A stretch of 64,000 nucleotides of DNA, taken from positions 131,442,171 through 131,506,170 of the forward strand of contig JAQMRL010000002.1 in the NCBI GenBank assembly GCA_035578175.1, in the 5' to 3' direction. How positions within the stretch are numbered: position 1 is the first letter of the stretch; each line of letters starts with the position of its first letter. A model generated the notes under the pieces. The model was not told the DNA's origin. It was given only the letters and a program-made list of their open reading frames with translations, and made no database searches. This DNA is from Catonia carolina. Its lineage: Eukaryota; Arthropoda; Insecta; Hemiptera; Achilidae. Below, piece after piece: positions 32,935 to 43,990 of the stretch. The translations under genes and the position numbers were made by a program.

Positions 32935-33415
32935 CATACCCAGATGTCAGAAACTACAAGAGATAACAACAAACAATTTTCGTATTCGTAATTTACATAA
33001 AAAGTTAGTTAGCCTAAATTTAGTTTAAAGTTCCGGTTTTGACCGCAATTGGCCCAAAACCGGAAGTCAAAAAAATTAAAGTTAGAAACTACAGGAGTTA
33101 GCAACAAACGGGTTCAAATTTGTAATCTACATAAAAAGTTAGAGAGCCTGGATTGGGTTTGAAGTTTCAGTTTTGACTTGAAGTGGCCGAAAACTGGATA
33201 TCAAGAAATCAAAGTCAGAATTTAGAAACAAAAAGTGATAGTATCATGTGTTTCCTCTTAAAGAGTCGATACAGAAATCACTGAGTTTGAAGTTCCAGTT
33301 TCGACCGAAAGCGGCCCAAAACTGGAAGTCAATAAATTGAATTAGGAAACAAAAATTGTGTTATTCAATTTATCTTAAAGAGTAGATACAGAAATCACTA
33401 ATGGTTTTTGCTGTA
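32935..33415. repeat. Degenerate tandem repeat, ~130-bp period, with stem-loop
   Basis: At least three units share AAGTTCCGGTTTTGACC, GGCCCAAAACCGGAAGTC and TTAGAAAC words. Each unit holds an inverted repeat: TTCCGGTTTTG with CAAAACCGGAA at 33031-33064, TTCAGTTTT with AAAACTGGA at 33165-33198, and TTCCAGTTT with AAACTGGAA at 33293-33327. The stem sequence differs between units but stays paired. A flanking CATAAAAAGTTAG word precedes the first two units. Confidence 0.7.
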
Positions 33416-33452
33416 AGTTAAAGGTAAGCCTTTTAAAAAATTGCCACCAGCT

Positions 33453-33471
33453 ATGAGACGCCACGTCTCAT
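33453..33471. repeat. Perfect 8-bp hairpin
   Basis: ATGAGACG, loop CCA, CGTCTCAT. The loose AAGG/CCTT words around it extend the symmetry weakly. It is not followed by a T run, so it is not a typical terminator. Confidence 0.75.
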
Positions 33472-33474
33472 GAA

Positions 33475-34525
33475 AAAGGTTTTCTTAAAAAGTTTTGTTA
33501 CGTAATAATATTATTTCTCTGTAATATTAGTACGGAATCACAGACCGTTTGCTTGCTTCATCACTTTGTAGGTCCCCTGTCAAAGTTTTTAGCAGGTCAT
33601 CATTGTTAATAATGCCATGGGTATTTCAAGAAGTTACTGAAACAGATCATTACGTCATGTAAGGTAAATGTAAACTTTTAATTGTTGGAGCAGACTTAAT
33701 TATTTTAAGACTGTCGTCTTAAAATATATACGAGTGGATTATTCGATTTAAGAAACACGTAAAACGCTCATGGAAGATTCAAAGCACGCCTAAGTGAATG
33801 ACAAGTAAAGAATTTTGCTTAAATACAACGAGTTTTGATAATAAAGTCCTTATAATGAATCTACATTGTAATTCATCGCAGATGAGACGGTGTGAATTTC
33901 TTTGTTTTTTCATTACTTTTTCAGTTTAATTTTTCAACTTGAAATTATATAAAATGTATTATCAAATAAAAAAACCTGTCGCTTTGAATCGAGCACCTTA
34001 CGTCGATTTAACATTTGTTGTATTTTTGTTTTATTAGAACGGATACAAGAATCGCATTCCTCGAGTTAAACAACTTTCGTGATCAGGTGTCAATATGTTG
34101 TCAACTTTTTTGGAGGTTAGGCGTGAAAAAATATATCAAGCTCATATATTTATTTTGTATTGTTTGCTGTGTTGGCTACGCCGCTGTTTCAACTCTTTAC
34201 ACTTCTATTATGTGTAAATTTACTGATTTATATTAAATTTACACTTGGTGTTTGTTTAAACCATGACTGAAACCATCATTGACATAACAAGGTATTCACT
34301 TTTTAAACTCACTTTTGTACGTGCATTAAAATTCTACGTGCTTTTCTGTAGGCTATACGTTCCTACTTAACGGCGTCATAAATAATAACTAGAGTAAATT
34401 TATCTAAGACATAAATCTGTATAATAATACGCCGCATTTATTTTCTTTGATGTACACAATCTGAATTACTTGGACTGTACAAGTTTTTAATAACGGATTA
34501 TAGCAATTACCCTGATTTATATATT
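33475..34525. other. AT-rich DNA, nothing recognised
   Basis: The 73-codon frame at 34015-34236 is cysteine- and leucine-rich and shows no known domain. No repeat match was seen. Confidence 0.4.
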
Positions 34526-34529
34526 GTTT

Positions 34530-35582
34530 AGGTCATCTGCCAAAAGGCTGGTTTGAACCTTTAGAAGCTTTAGTAAAACGAGGAGTGGTATACAATTACT
34601 CATGATAATCTAATAAATAAATTATTTATAACTCAAAAATATTTCATTAAAATATTATTATTTAAACGTCAGAGAGACAGTAATGTTAATGATTTTAAAA
34701 ATTTACCTATCTTACCCATTAAAAACTTATTTATTTCTAAAGTTTTAAAACTATTTTATAAAAAAGTGGCTACAGAGGTACTGAAAACTTATATCACAGA
34801 ACTAGAGGTTCAAGCCAACAACTTTTTGAAGACCGAAAGTTAATAAATCCTTTCTTGCTAAAACTTTTGTTTATTTAGGTCCGAAGTGTTTTAATCTGTT
34901 GCCTACTGAAATTAAAAATACCTTAAACATGTTAATATTTTCAAGGAAGGTTAAAGATTGGGTCAATGACATAACTGATGTTGATTTACTTGTAAGAATT
35001 GTTGGTTAGTGTTGGTGTTTTACCGTTGCTGACTTGCAGTGCTTGCTATTCAGTCCTTGTAGGAATTTACTGGTCTTGGTAAATAATATAACAATAATAA
35101 CTGATTTTAGTGTTGGTGATGTACAGGCGAATATCTGCTCTGAAGACTGACGGCTTCAGAGCTTCAGATGGTTAATATTGTTGTCAAAAATAATTTAGTT
35201 AATATGCGCTGTAGCTGCCGCTACTATTTGAATTGTCATTTGTAGTGTATGACGACATTGATTTGTAATTCATTTGTAAATTTGTTCTTATGTATTTTTT
35301 TTTACTATATATAACACCGTTCACTTGAGTTGGTGGTTATTTATTCCCAGTAGATAAGATATAATTTTGTATTTGTATAAAGTTGAATAAATAAATAAAT
35401 ATTATTATTATTATTATTACCTTCCTTACTGAGTGGAAAAGTATGCTTAGCAGCATGCCAGGCTTTCTGAAAAGCATCTACTTTCCACCCCGCAAATGAC
35501 ACCTTCACTTTATTCAACAAAGGGTCTGGCTGTATAATGAAATTCATTACTCTCATAACAGATAACTCTTGACTGGTTTTTC
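34530..35582 (-). repeat. Family-C copy split by a LINE
   Basis: 34530-34592 (GGTCATCTGCCAAAAGGCTG, GAACCTTTAG) and 35399-35582 (CTTCCTTACTGAGTGG to GATAACTCTTGACTGG) are the two parts of one antisense family-C unit. The gap is filled by a LINE 3' end. The second part encodes the family peptide in frame (minus strand, NFIIQPDPLLNKVKVSFAGW, then AFQKAWHA). Confidence 0.8.
34593..35398 (+). mobile_element. 5'-truncated LINE inserted in family C
   Basis: The frame 34598-34843 reads THDNLINKLFITQKYFIKIL, NLPILPIKNLFISKVLKLFY and KVATEVLKTYI. A second frame to the stop at 35007 reads KSFLAKTFVYLGPKCFNLLP, EIKN and FSRKVKDW. These are the final blocks of a non-LTR reverse transcriptase (LPL..L...K.L..., then G.K..N.LP.EI). 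About 390 bp of 3' UTR follows and ends AATAAATAAATAAATATTATTATTATTATTATTA-type tail at 35380-35398. One frameshift near 34840 separates the frames. Confidence 0.82.
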
Positions 35583-35587
35583 TTTTA

Positions 35588-35745
35588 CAGGTTGTGAGTT
35601 CTTCGGAGTGAAGCAGTTGGGCCTACTATCTTTTCTAACTTAATGTTATCTCTTCATTTTTGATTTTGTTCCACAGTATTGTCTCTTAAAGTAATAACAA
35701 CCGTCTATCAAGCTCCTTCTGCTTGATAGTTGTTTTGTATGTGCT
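35588..35745. repeat. Family-C linker module, copy 1
   Basis: GTTGTGAGTTC, GGAGTGAAG, GGCCTA and ACAGTATTGTCTC recur in the same order at 63543-63650, each time just before a family-C unit, so this is part of a longer family-C element. It contains a perfect 9-bp hairpin, CTATCAAGC and GCTTGATAG. Confidence 0.7.
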
Positions 35746-35747
35746 TT

Positions 35748-36335
35748 TTCTTTAGCCGAAAGGCTGGTTCGAAACCCTAGAGATTTTACTTAGTAATACG
35801 AGGAGTGAGGTGGTTTATTACCCTTTCCTAATGCAGCCCGGCTCGTTGGCGTTGTGGTTAGCGCAACTGGCTTCTACGCCCGGGTTCGATTCCCGGTCAA
35901 GTCTGGCATTTTTTCATTACACATCTTCATCTGTCATCCTTCTCATCGTCTGCATTAGCAGCAATTGAAAAACAATCAGCGTAAAACAAAAATAAAAAGA
36001 AAACAAAAAATACCTTCCTAACTGAGGCAAAAAGTATGTTTATCAGCATGCCAAGCCTTCTAAAAAGCATTTACTTTCCTCTTTGCAAATGACACCTTCA
36101 CTTCATTCACCACATTATCTGGCTATATAATTAAATGTATTACTCTCAGATGAGATAACTCTTGACTAGTATATTTTACACCTCTGCCTTTTCTGTTCTT
36201 AAATGCTTTAGTCATATAACTGGCTGACTATGTGATAAGCAACAGAAATAGAACTAATTTTTGTAGCTCTGAAACTAGCAGATCGAGTGTAAGTACCTAA
36301 TGTAACACTCCATCTGCTTGTTATGAGTGACTGAT
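35748..36335 (-). repeat. Family-C copy split by SINE-A
   Basis: GCCGAAAGGCTGGTTCG to GGTGGTTTA (35755-35818) resumes at 36011 with CCTTCCTAACTGAGG and ends near 36335 with ACACTCCATCTGCTTG. The peptide frame is damaged by several stops in this copy. It lies in the same orientation as the preceding unit, so the two form a tandem pair. Confidence 0.8.
35835..36009 (+). mobile_element. SINE-A copy nested in family C
   Basis: GCGTTGTGGTTAGCGCAAC (A box) and CCCGGGTTCGATTCCCGG (B box) are followed by CATTTTTTCATTAC, CGTCTGCATTAGCAGC and an A-rich tail. TACC..TTCCTAA flanks both ends (35819-35831, with a CT insertion, and 36011-36021). This is the cleanest SINE-A copy here. Confidence 0.92.
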
Positions 36336-36339
36336 TTAT

Positions 36340-36770
36340 ATCTATATAATTTTTTTAACTCTTAAATCAAAAATCCAAATTTTTGGACAAACGTTATAAG
36401 AAAGTTATCAGAAAAAAAATATTTGTAAGATTCAGTGTTAAAATCCGGATTAAAACAAATTTTTAAATGAACGGCTTGTAACTTGGTGATAATGGACAAA
36501 TAAAAGGGAGTTCAAATATTTAAATACTGGGGAAGTAAAATTAAAAAATTGCAGAATAAATTTATTTCACTGGGGTAATCGAATTCCAGGCGAAATCTTT
36601 CGGGAGGCATAACTCGGTAATGTAGCGTTTTCAGAGCTATGTTTATAACTTAAGAACATTTTTTCTTATTTTTAGTTATGCATTCAGCACGTATATTGTC
36701 GTTGAATTTTTAACCACTAAATCCACTTTATCGTAACTAACCACTTTATAGTATATTTAGCTGGAGAGTT
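36340..36770. other. Repeat-like unclassified sequence
   Basis: Phrases such as GGCATAACTCGGTAATG and CATTCAGCACGTATATTG have the look of an interspersed repeat, but no second copy occurs in this window. Confidence 0.3.
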
Positions 36771-36999
36771 AAATGTAGATAGATTCTACTCATACAATGA
36801 AACATCGACAAAATTAACATATTAGATCAAATATTTTGACAAAAGACTTGTTTCACTTGTAGAATGTATGAAGGGGAGGTATATCAAAAGGAATCGAATT
36901 TAATAAACATAATTATATTAATTCCTGAAGAGAAACTTGAAGAATTTGACGATAGGGATAGAATATAAGCGTTGGTCTCAGAAGTGGATATTAGGAAGT

Positions 37000-37720
37000 G
37001 CTCACAGGAATGTTAAATGAAGTGTAACTGTTAGAATTGGTCTTATACTCATGCTGTTCGGATGAGACCAGCTCTATATGTCTAGTGTCCATGCAGTCCA
37101 GCTGATTGAATCATACTCGGGTCTTTGAGGGTGAAGTAAAAAAAAACTGAAAGAACGATATACTGGTGAAAAAGAAAGTATGAGAAAGAGGTTGCCGATA
37201 GTGTTCAATATTCCGCACCGTACTTTATGTTTTAGTTGAGAATGTGTGAGTTTATATAAGTGAAAGGATAGAATGTGTGCTTGTGTGTGAGTGTTATAGA
37301 GGATCTGGCGGTGGGTGATGGAAAGAATAAGGAAAAGCAGTGGAAGAGGATGAAAGCTTTAGACGAGGGGATCTTCTAGTAAATAATTGATCGAAGACTG
37401 GCCGTGGTCCACTGCCTTCGTGAAATGCCTCATCCCCTTTCTATAACGCTTCACTCCTCCTTCCACCCCCTAACTTTTATACACACATACACACCGACGC
37501 ACATAGTGGTGTTTTATTAGCGTTTGTTTTTTTACGGAAGGGAAGGTACCACGAACATGAAAATCACAGTTGTAGTGCTGTACACCAGAAAGAAAAAAGA
37601 GCAACGCTGCATGTTTATAGGGTGCACTCTCTCGGGACACCAAAAGAGAAGAGAACTGCGTGTGTGTTCACTTCCACCGTAGATGAAAGACCAATTTACT
37701 CTCGCATCAATATTTAATGC
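37000..37720. other. GC-richer island, purine then pyrimidine rich
   Basis: AAGGAAAAGCAGTGGAAGAG-type sequence to 37370 is followed by CACTCCTCCTTCCACCCCC and CACACACATAC. No credible ORF and no repeat relation was seen. Candidate regulatory DNA. Confidence 0.3.
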
Positions 37721-37724
37721 TCTC

Positions 37725-38780
37725 TGCCTGTTTTGACCATATTTATTTGAAGGTAATACTAAAATATTCTACGCATCTAGATCAATATTACTGTGCTTTA
37801 CGAGTCGGGCCTATTACATATCGGATGCTAGGCCTTTTACCCTTTTTATAACAACCTCTTAACATTTCAAGAAAAATTCCGAATCGAAATGTTGGCTTGT
37901 AACGTAGAAACTATCAATCCTCAGAAGGAAATTTATTTGCAAAAACAGAATATTTTTCTCCGAGTTTCATGAATTTTTATTAATTTAACAACCGAAATTT
38001 GTTTATTAAGTGTCCAAATAATGGGAGATTGGAACAACTGTTGGTACCTATCTTTACTGACTAGATTTAGTGGAATACTTTGATTTTAATACAAATAATG
38101 GTTTTTAATAAACACTGCATGGTCAACATTATTAGCCTAGTTATAGCTAAAAACCTTAGAAAACTTTAGCATTTAGAAAATTACTCGTATTTTATCATTT
38201 TCGTTCATTCCGTTGAATAAAATACATAAACGCATTAAAGATACTTTATAAGTTATGCCAAAAATGTGTTTTTACTCACATTTAAGATAAGGAAGGCATA
38301 CCAATAGAGATTTTAACTTTGGATGCAAAAACTGACTATTTTTAACAAAAACCATTCAATTTTCTTCTTCAGACTGGAGACGGTATTATAAAATTCTACG
38401 TATAGCCTACATATACTTTTTGTAACCTATGGGCTTCTTTATTCTGACATACGCCGGTTGAAAATTTTTTTTGACTATGCAACGTTTACATGGGTGAATG
38501 ACCTTCACGCATTGACAAATGTAATTAATTACATTCCTGGAGCCACTTGTATAAATAAACGCTTGTTTTTTCTAGTTTAGAGTCCTAAGTTCTATTGATT
38601 ATTTAATTTATCCAGATTTCTTCTGTTATATCTTTCGAGAACATTTAGTGGTTAATTTTTGTGTAACACCGGCTACCCTCTTATTGTGTGTGAGTTAAAA
38701 ATGATTATATACATAGTAATACGTTACACGTATTGAAGCAGTTTTTTTTGTATTGCCAGCAGGAATTAATAATTCATTTG
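37725..38780. other. AT-rich DNA, nothing recognised
   Basis: No supported ORF, TIR or repeat match. Confidence 0.45.
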
Positions 38781-38785
38781 AATGT

Positions 38786-38808
38786 AAATCAGCTATTAAA
38801 CAGCTGAC
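38786..38808 (-). repeat. 23-bp copy of a variant SINE-B segment
   Basis: Exactly matches 39547-39569 in the SINE-B copy 740 bp downstream. The shared bases include a 10-bp insertion (TCAGCTATTA) that the other SINE-B copies lack. The flanks are not SINE sequence. Confidence 0.7.
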
Positions 38809-38989
38809 CCCTAGTCTTTGACTAATAAGTTAATAAAAAATTCGGTAAGGTAGGGCCTACTATATTCAAGATCTAAGGCAAAAATCAAATTGGAATATGT
38901 ACTGATCATAACAAGTAAAGAATTATATAAAACAGAAGAAAAAGTATAAGGTAGATTCATTCATTCTTTAATAAAATGTAAACACAAGC

Positions 38990-39900
38990 GCAATAAAACT
39001 GGATTTAAAATATTTAAAAAAAAGTAAAACGGTTTTCTTGCTGGTTCAGCAGTAAAATACAAAGTATTAAAATCTGAGAAAAAAGTAAAAGGAGTTTTGA
39101 AATTTAAATATTTAAGAAAAATAGTAACACCAAATATTCTTGAAAAATTCAGAATAAAAAATAGAGTGCCTAAAGAAAATTTAAATTACAATAATATTAT
39201 CATCTTGCAAAATTCATTTATAATAAAATATCTACCTATAATTCAACTACGATTTTATAAAGCAGTAGTTCTTTCAGAAGCCTTTTTTTGTATTTCTAAT
39301 TTGTGTACGTTGCAATCTGTTCAATTCAAAACAATAAGCAACCCCATAACCCATTGAGATCAAGATGATATGTATGACGTGTAAATGAGATGTAGTGTTG
39401 TACAGACCCAGGCCGACCATTCCTGAGAGAGTATGGTTAATTGAACCCCAACCATCAAAGTACACCGGTAACCCCTGTCTAGTATTCAAATCCGTATAAA
39501 AATAACTACCTTTACTATGATTTGAACCAGGAAGCTTTGTCTCCGAAAATCAGCTATTAAACAGCTGACTCGCAGCGACGACTTTACCTCTAGACCAACC
39601 GTTACATGGTAGCTACATGGTTTAAGAAGCCTTTTAATGTGGAAAATGTTTACAAACATTTTTATAACAGAGATTCTTAAGCAAAATAAACAAAAACATT
39701 TTAAGGACTGAAGTATGAAAACTAATTATGTATATACATAAATTAACTAAATCAAAAGAAATTCATAAAGGTTTTGATAAAAAAAATCAAAATTATGGCA
39801 AGTAAGACAAAAAGTTTATGGAAATGTTTATAGAATGACATTCCAAACTATCGTAGCGTTGTCTCGCCAATTCTTATTTTCAGGCTGCGCAGCCTTAATT
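38990..39900 (+). mobile_element. LINE RT post-palm remnant, interrupted by SINE-B
   Basis: The frame 39097-39290 reads FKYLRKIVTPNILEKFRIKN, RVPKENLN and IIQLRFYKAVVLSEAF, corresponding to FKYLG..I...G..E.EI..R and L..Y..VV.PE.LY in LINE polyproteins. After the SINE the frame resumes with KMF.NIF-like and YGNVYRM words up to about 39900. The SINE-B insertion falls within the PE.LYA.E block. Confidence 0.7.
39287..39624 (-). mobile_element. SINE-B copy 3, minus strand, nested in LINE
   Basis: Antisense full-length copy with the tail ...GTACGTTGCAATCTG at the left and GACGACTTTACCTCTAGACC (head) at the right. AGAAGCCTTTT at 39276-39286 and 39625-39635 is a perfect 11-bp target duplication. 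It carries a 10-bp insertion relative to the other copies at about 39549-39558. Confidence 0.93.
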
Positions 39901-39904
39901 GATA

Positions 39905-41700
39905 CCTTAATACATTATTTCTTTTTATATCTGTTCTTATCTTTCTTAACATATTCCTTTTGAATTTCATACACTTTTGACATTCCGTCGTCCATGTTTC
40001 CGCTGAACACCAGTATTTTCACAAAATAATACGATTGTAGCTGTGAATGTCAGTTGGTTTGAAAAAGATAGCCTGCATAAAAAGATGCCTAATGGAGGTG
40101 TAAAATACAGATAATGAGGCAGACCAAGTGTTAAGTGGATGAGTTAGTGTTGGATGAATTAATAAAAGATGCGATGCCGAGAGAGCAATGGAGAAGAAAT
40201 AGTTCATCGTTTGAGTGAGGTGGAGAGGAGGACTTGAGGAAACTTGAAGATTGCATAAAGAAGGTAAGAGAAAAGATGAAAACAAATTAAGGAAGAAAAT
40301 TTTTCGAAAATAAAATAACAAAAATGAATCAATGGTTTAAAGAAGTTGAAACATATTAAACCTAAATATAATGAATAAATATTTGAAAAAAGACAGGTAT
40401 TGTGGGGTTCCAAGCTCCGTGTATTTGCGGGGTGAAGGGTACGGGTGAGGTATAACGAATGAGTGACGAATGCTGGGAGAAAGATTGCTGTATTACTCTG
40501 ATACAAAACATTCGCTTTCAAACTTTCCATATATAACATATTTGTTAGTATTTATTAATTTATTTATTTACATATTTTGTTATAAATTGGTAAGAAATTA
40601 AATATTATGAATCCGACCATGTTAATAAACCGGTATGTATTTGTTAAATTAATGCGCCGAATGATAAGAATATTTTTTAGTCTAGTTAGTACACGCTACC
40701 ACTACAAATACATCAGCTGTGAAACATTACTAACTCATTCATTTCCCACTACTATAACAACGCACTGCATTCATTCCAACTACACGGAGCTGGGACTCAA
40801 GCAATACATTTTTAGGAAAAAAATAATGAGTATAGATTTCCAAAAAAATAAAAGAAACGATAAATCACAAATAATAGACATAATGTAAGTACTCCTGAAA
40901 ATAAGAACCTCCTTTTTTTAATTCGGTTAAAAAGTTAACCAATGCTAGACCTTCATAACTTATGTAAGAACAAAGATACATGGAATATACAATTTCGTAA
41001 TAGTTTTAATAGTAACTATTATAATTTTTAGTTACGTACGACATATATAATTGTAAAAAAAGGATAAAAATCATGATATAAATAAAAACCATAATGTAAT
41101 ACAAACTGGCTGTCTGTAATACAAAATATAGTTAAATAAGATTGACACGTTCAGCCTAAGGTATAATAAAATGAAAGTATTTTAGCTACAATATAGAGAA
41201 TAATATGCGGTCACAACATCACACGGAACTGTTTAAAAACACGCAACATAAGTCAACTAAATAACCATCAACAACTAATGGTAATAGACTAATGGTAATA
41301 GGGTAACAATAATAAAAATAATAATACCTAAGAAAATAATCCCACGCCATAAACCACCTCAAAAGAATTTATTTTAATATTGTATTGTAATCTCTTATAA
41401 ATAAGCGTACACGTGACAGGTTTTACATCGAGGTTTACTAAATTCTTCAAACAAATCTAATAAGAATTAATTCTCAATGGATTCCTTACATTTACTCACA
41501 TACAAAATGTAATTGTTTTATCAGGGTGGGCTATAATAATGTCAGTTTATCTATTCTTCATTTAACCTTGACTTGATTTTCTTTTTATTTCGTTAATATA
41601 TCTGTGTAAGAACAATTACAAATAAATAATTTTTCTTTTACTTTTATTGGTTTAATTTGCAACTGTGCAAAGACAACTGGAAAGTGATCAGAATGAGTAA
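39905..41700. other. Mostly AT-rich, no recognised gene
   Basis: Purine-rich DNA at 40180-40320 gives 100- and 111-codon frames on the complement that I do not support. 40600-40890 has a 93-codon plus-strand frame with no domain. No repeat matches were found. Confidence 0.4.
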
Positions 41701-41710
41701 TTAAATTTAA

Positions 41711-42449
41711 GGGGAGACTGTACTTTGTATCCCGCCAATGTTAAATTTGCTATTTTTAGGTACATTTTTCATAGGATTGGTAAAAGATAGGGAAATGAAA
41801 CTTTACACACTATAGGTGTCGGGTTTCTTCTCGAGCTACTGATATTTTATCAATTTAATCTTTAGACCATTAATTTTTTTAAAAAATTACGAATAACATA
41901 AATTTTTTACAAATTGTTTTCAAAGTGTTTTGCGTATTATTAACTTTTGGAGCCCCTGAGGAAGTCATAAAAATGTCGGTATATGTAGCTATACAATATA
42001 ATTAACTGGTAACAATTTCAGCCTGGCAGGTTTATTGGTTTCTGAGAAAAATGTACCTTAATGTTAAAAATCTAAATTTACGGGAAAAGGTAAGAAACAA
42101 GAAGGCACAAATAAAAAACAATATGTAGGCCTACAAAAACAAGTAAAGTTCCCACCAACTGTTGTTTAGAAAGCTAAACAGCTGAGAATATTAAAAACTG
42201 TGATGCAGATATTTTAAAAACTAAAATTCTCTTTGCACTAAAACGAGCAGTATAAAATTATGAAAAATATTCGTTCTTCGTTACATGATAATTATTCTGT
42301 GTAAACCTGATAAAAACTTCATTTTTTCAATAAACATATTTTTTTCGACTTAATTTAATGTTTTTCTGGTCGATCTAGGCCTAAACTATTGAAAAACACA
42401 AAAAACCAAAAATTGAAATTTTGAGTTAAAACCATCGTGCAATCTCCCC
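41711..42449. mobile_element. TTAA-flanked MITE 1 (piggyBac-like)
   Basis: TTAA (41707-41710, 42450-42453) flanks a 739-bp element with TIRs GGGGAGACTGTAC and GTGCAATCTCCCC (11 of 13 pair). TTAA duplication with GGGG-type ends is characteristic of the piggyBac superfamily. There is no transposase. Its interior does not resemble the TTAA elements at 47.9 and 57.4 kb, so they are separate families. Confidence 0.75.
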
Positions 42450-42959
42450 TTAATAAACGCAAAAAAATACTTTAATGGCTTAGAGAAGGGTACCTCCCAG
42501 TAGAAGTGCTACAGATTAATTACAATTGCGTTAAATTAAAATGTTTAATTTATTATTCTCAGTTTATTATAAGTTTTATGTTAATGTCTTATATATCTAC
42601 ACTATCGGCGTCTTAGATGTCTTAGTGTAATCCCAGATATATCGAAGAATTTATGTTGCGTATTAATGGATTATTATAATTTTAAAGTATGTCTGTAAAT
42701 CTACCGTACAATTTTAGAAATGCGCGGTTGATTTAAGTGTCGCGCTAGTCATCATGTAAACGTTTTATTGGATATGTAACTCAGGGATTTAATAATGAGT
42801 CACACAAATGTAATACTTTTGAAACGCTATATTCGTGAAATTACTGTCTCCTTTTCTGCACCATAATTCTGGATACCAAATAAATAAATAAATATAATTA
42901 TTAGACGGTGACTCTTTACGGGATATAATTTCGTCAAAATATAATATTGTTACACTTAT

Positions 42960-43035
42960 GGCTAAGGTCCGTTCCGGGATCTGGGTAAAAATAAGTAATT
43001 AAGAAACTACCGTTTAAAATTGGTAACAATTTTTT
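42960..43035. repeat. Family-F fragment, start
   Basis: GGTCCGTTCCGGGATCTG, then GTAAAAATAA, resembles 46732-46760. Further low similarity may continue after the LINE at 43990-44500 (AACTTAACTAGTAACAG against AACTTGACTGACAACAG). Relationship tentative. Confidence 0.35.
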
Positions 43036-43039
43036 TTTC

Positions 43040-43990
43040 TTTTGAGACCGCAGTGGATCACTTGAGTCAGTTTCTGGGCATTCTCTTCTTCTTTCCTTTG
43101 ATTTTCTTCTAGTATTCTTTCATTTTAGCAGATATTCTTTGCCTTTCTGCTTCCGAAAAGATCACTTTCCTGCTTCCTCTTTTATGTACCTTTCCTTGGA
43201 ATCTAATATTTTTATCTTTTAATGGTTTCAGCTGTTCAGTTTTAGTTTCTAGGTCTTCGAAGGTGATGCCTAATTCTTCCATATCTTTCTTGATTTCTCT
43301 TAACCACATTACTTCTGTCTTTTTTTGGTAGAGTTTTCTGATTATTTGGTGTGATTCTATCTTTGGGTATTCTGATTATATGTCCAAGGAAGGATATTCT
43401 CTTTTTTCTCATCGTATCTATTACCGATTCGGTCTCCTGGTACACATTCTCCATCTACTTGGTGTCTCTTTCCAATTTAGGTCCTAAGGATCCTCTTTTC
43501 AAGTTTTTGAATTTCATCTATTCTATTTTCCTGGTTTAATTTGAATAGATTTTCGCACCTATACGTTATCTATGGTTGTACGAACGTTTTGTAGTGTTTT
43601 ATTTTGGTTTTGATTGATAGGCATTTTTTATTGTAGGTGTTTTTGGTGGTTAGTTGTGAAATTGTTAGTTTCTTGGTTCTTCCTCCCAAGCTTCCTTTTC
43701 GTTGTTATTGTAAGTGATGATTTCTCCCAAGTATGTAAAGGAATCTACGATTTCAATACATTGGTCGTCAATTTGGACCTGGTCTACACACAGCGGGTCT
43801 GTTGCCTTTATTTTGGGGTTTTAAAATTAAATTTTGAGGCCGATTTTTCCTGCTATTTGTCCTAGCGTTGTAAGTTGGTTCCTAGCCTCTGCGATGTTGT
43901 TTGCTAATAATGCTAGATCGTTAGCGAACCCCAGGCAGTTGAGTTTGATGTTATCTTCCTCCGTGCCTATTTTGACGTTTTTTTGGATTT
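43040..43990 (-). mobile_element. RTE-like LINE with mutated palm
   Basis: Starting near 43980 the minus strand reads KIGTEEDNIKLNCLGFANDL, ALLANN, QLTTLGQIAGKIGLK, then SFTYLGEIITYNNNE. Later come KRISFLGHIIRIPKDRIT and WLREIKKDMEELGITFEDL (43454-43109), and a 3' end with an A-rich run at 43030-43040. FADDLALLA is the expected catalytic motif; here the second position is Asn (FAND), which removes a metal-binding aspartate. Frameshifts and stops lie between the palm and the tail. This is the longest LINE stretch in the window and is truncated just upstream of the palm. Confidence 0.85.
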
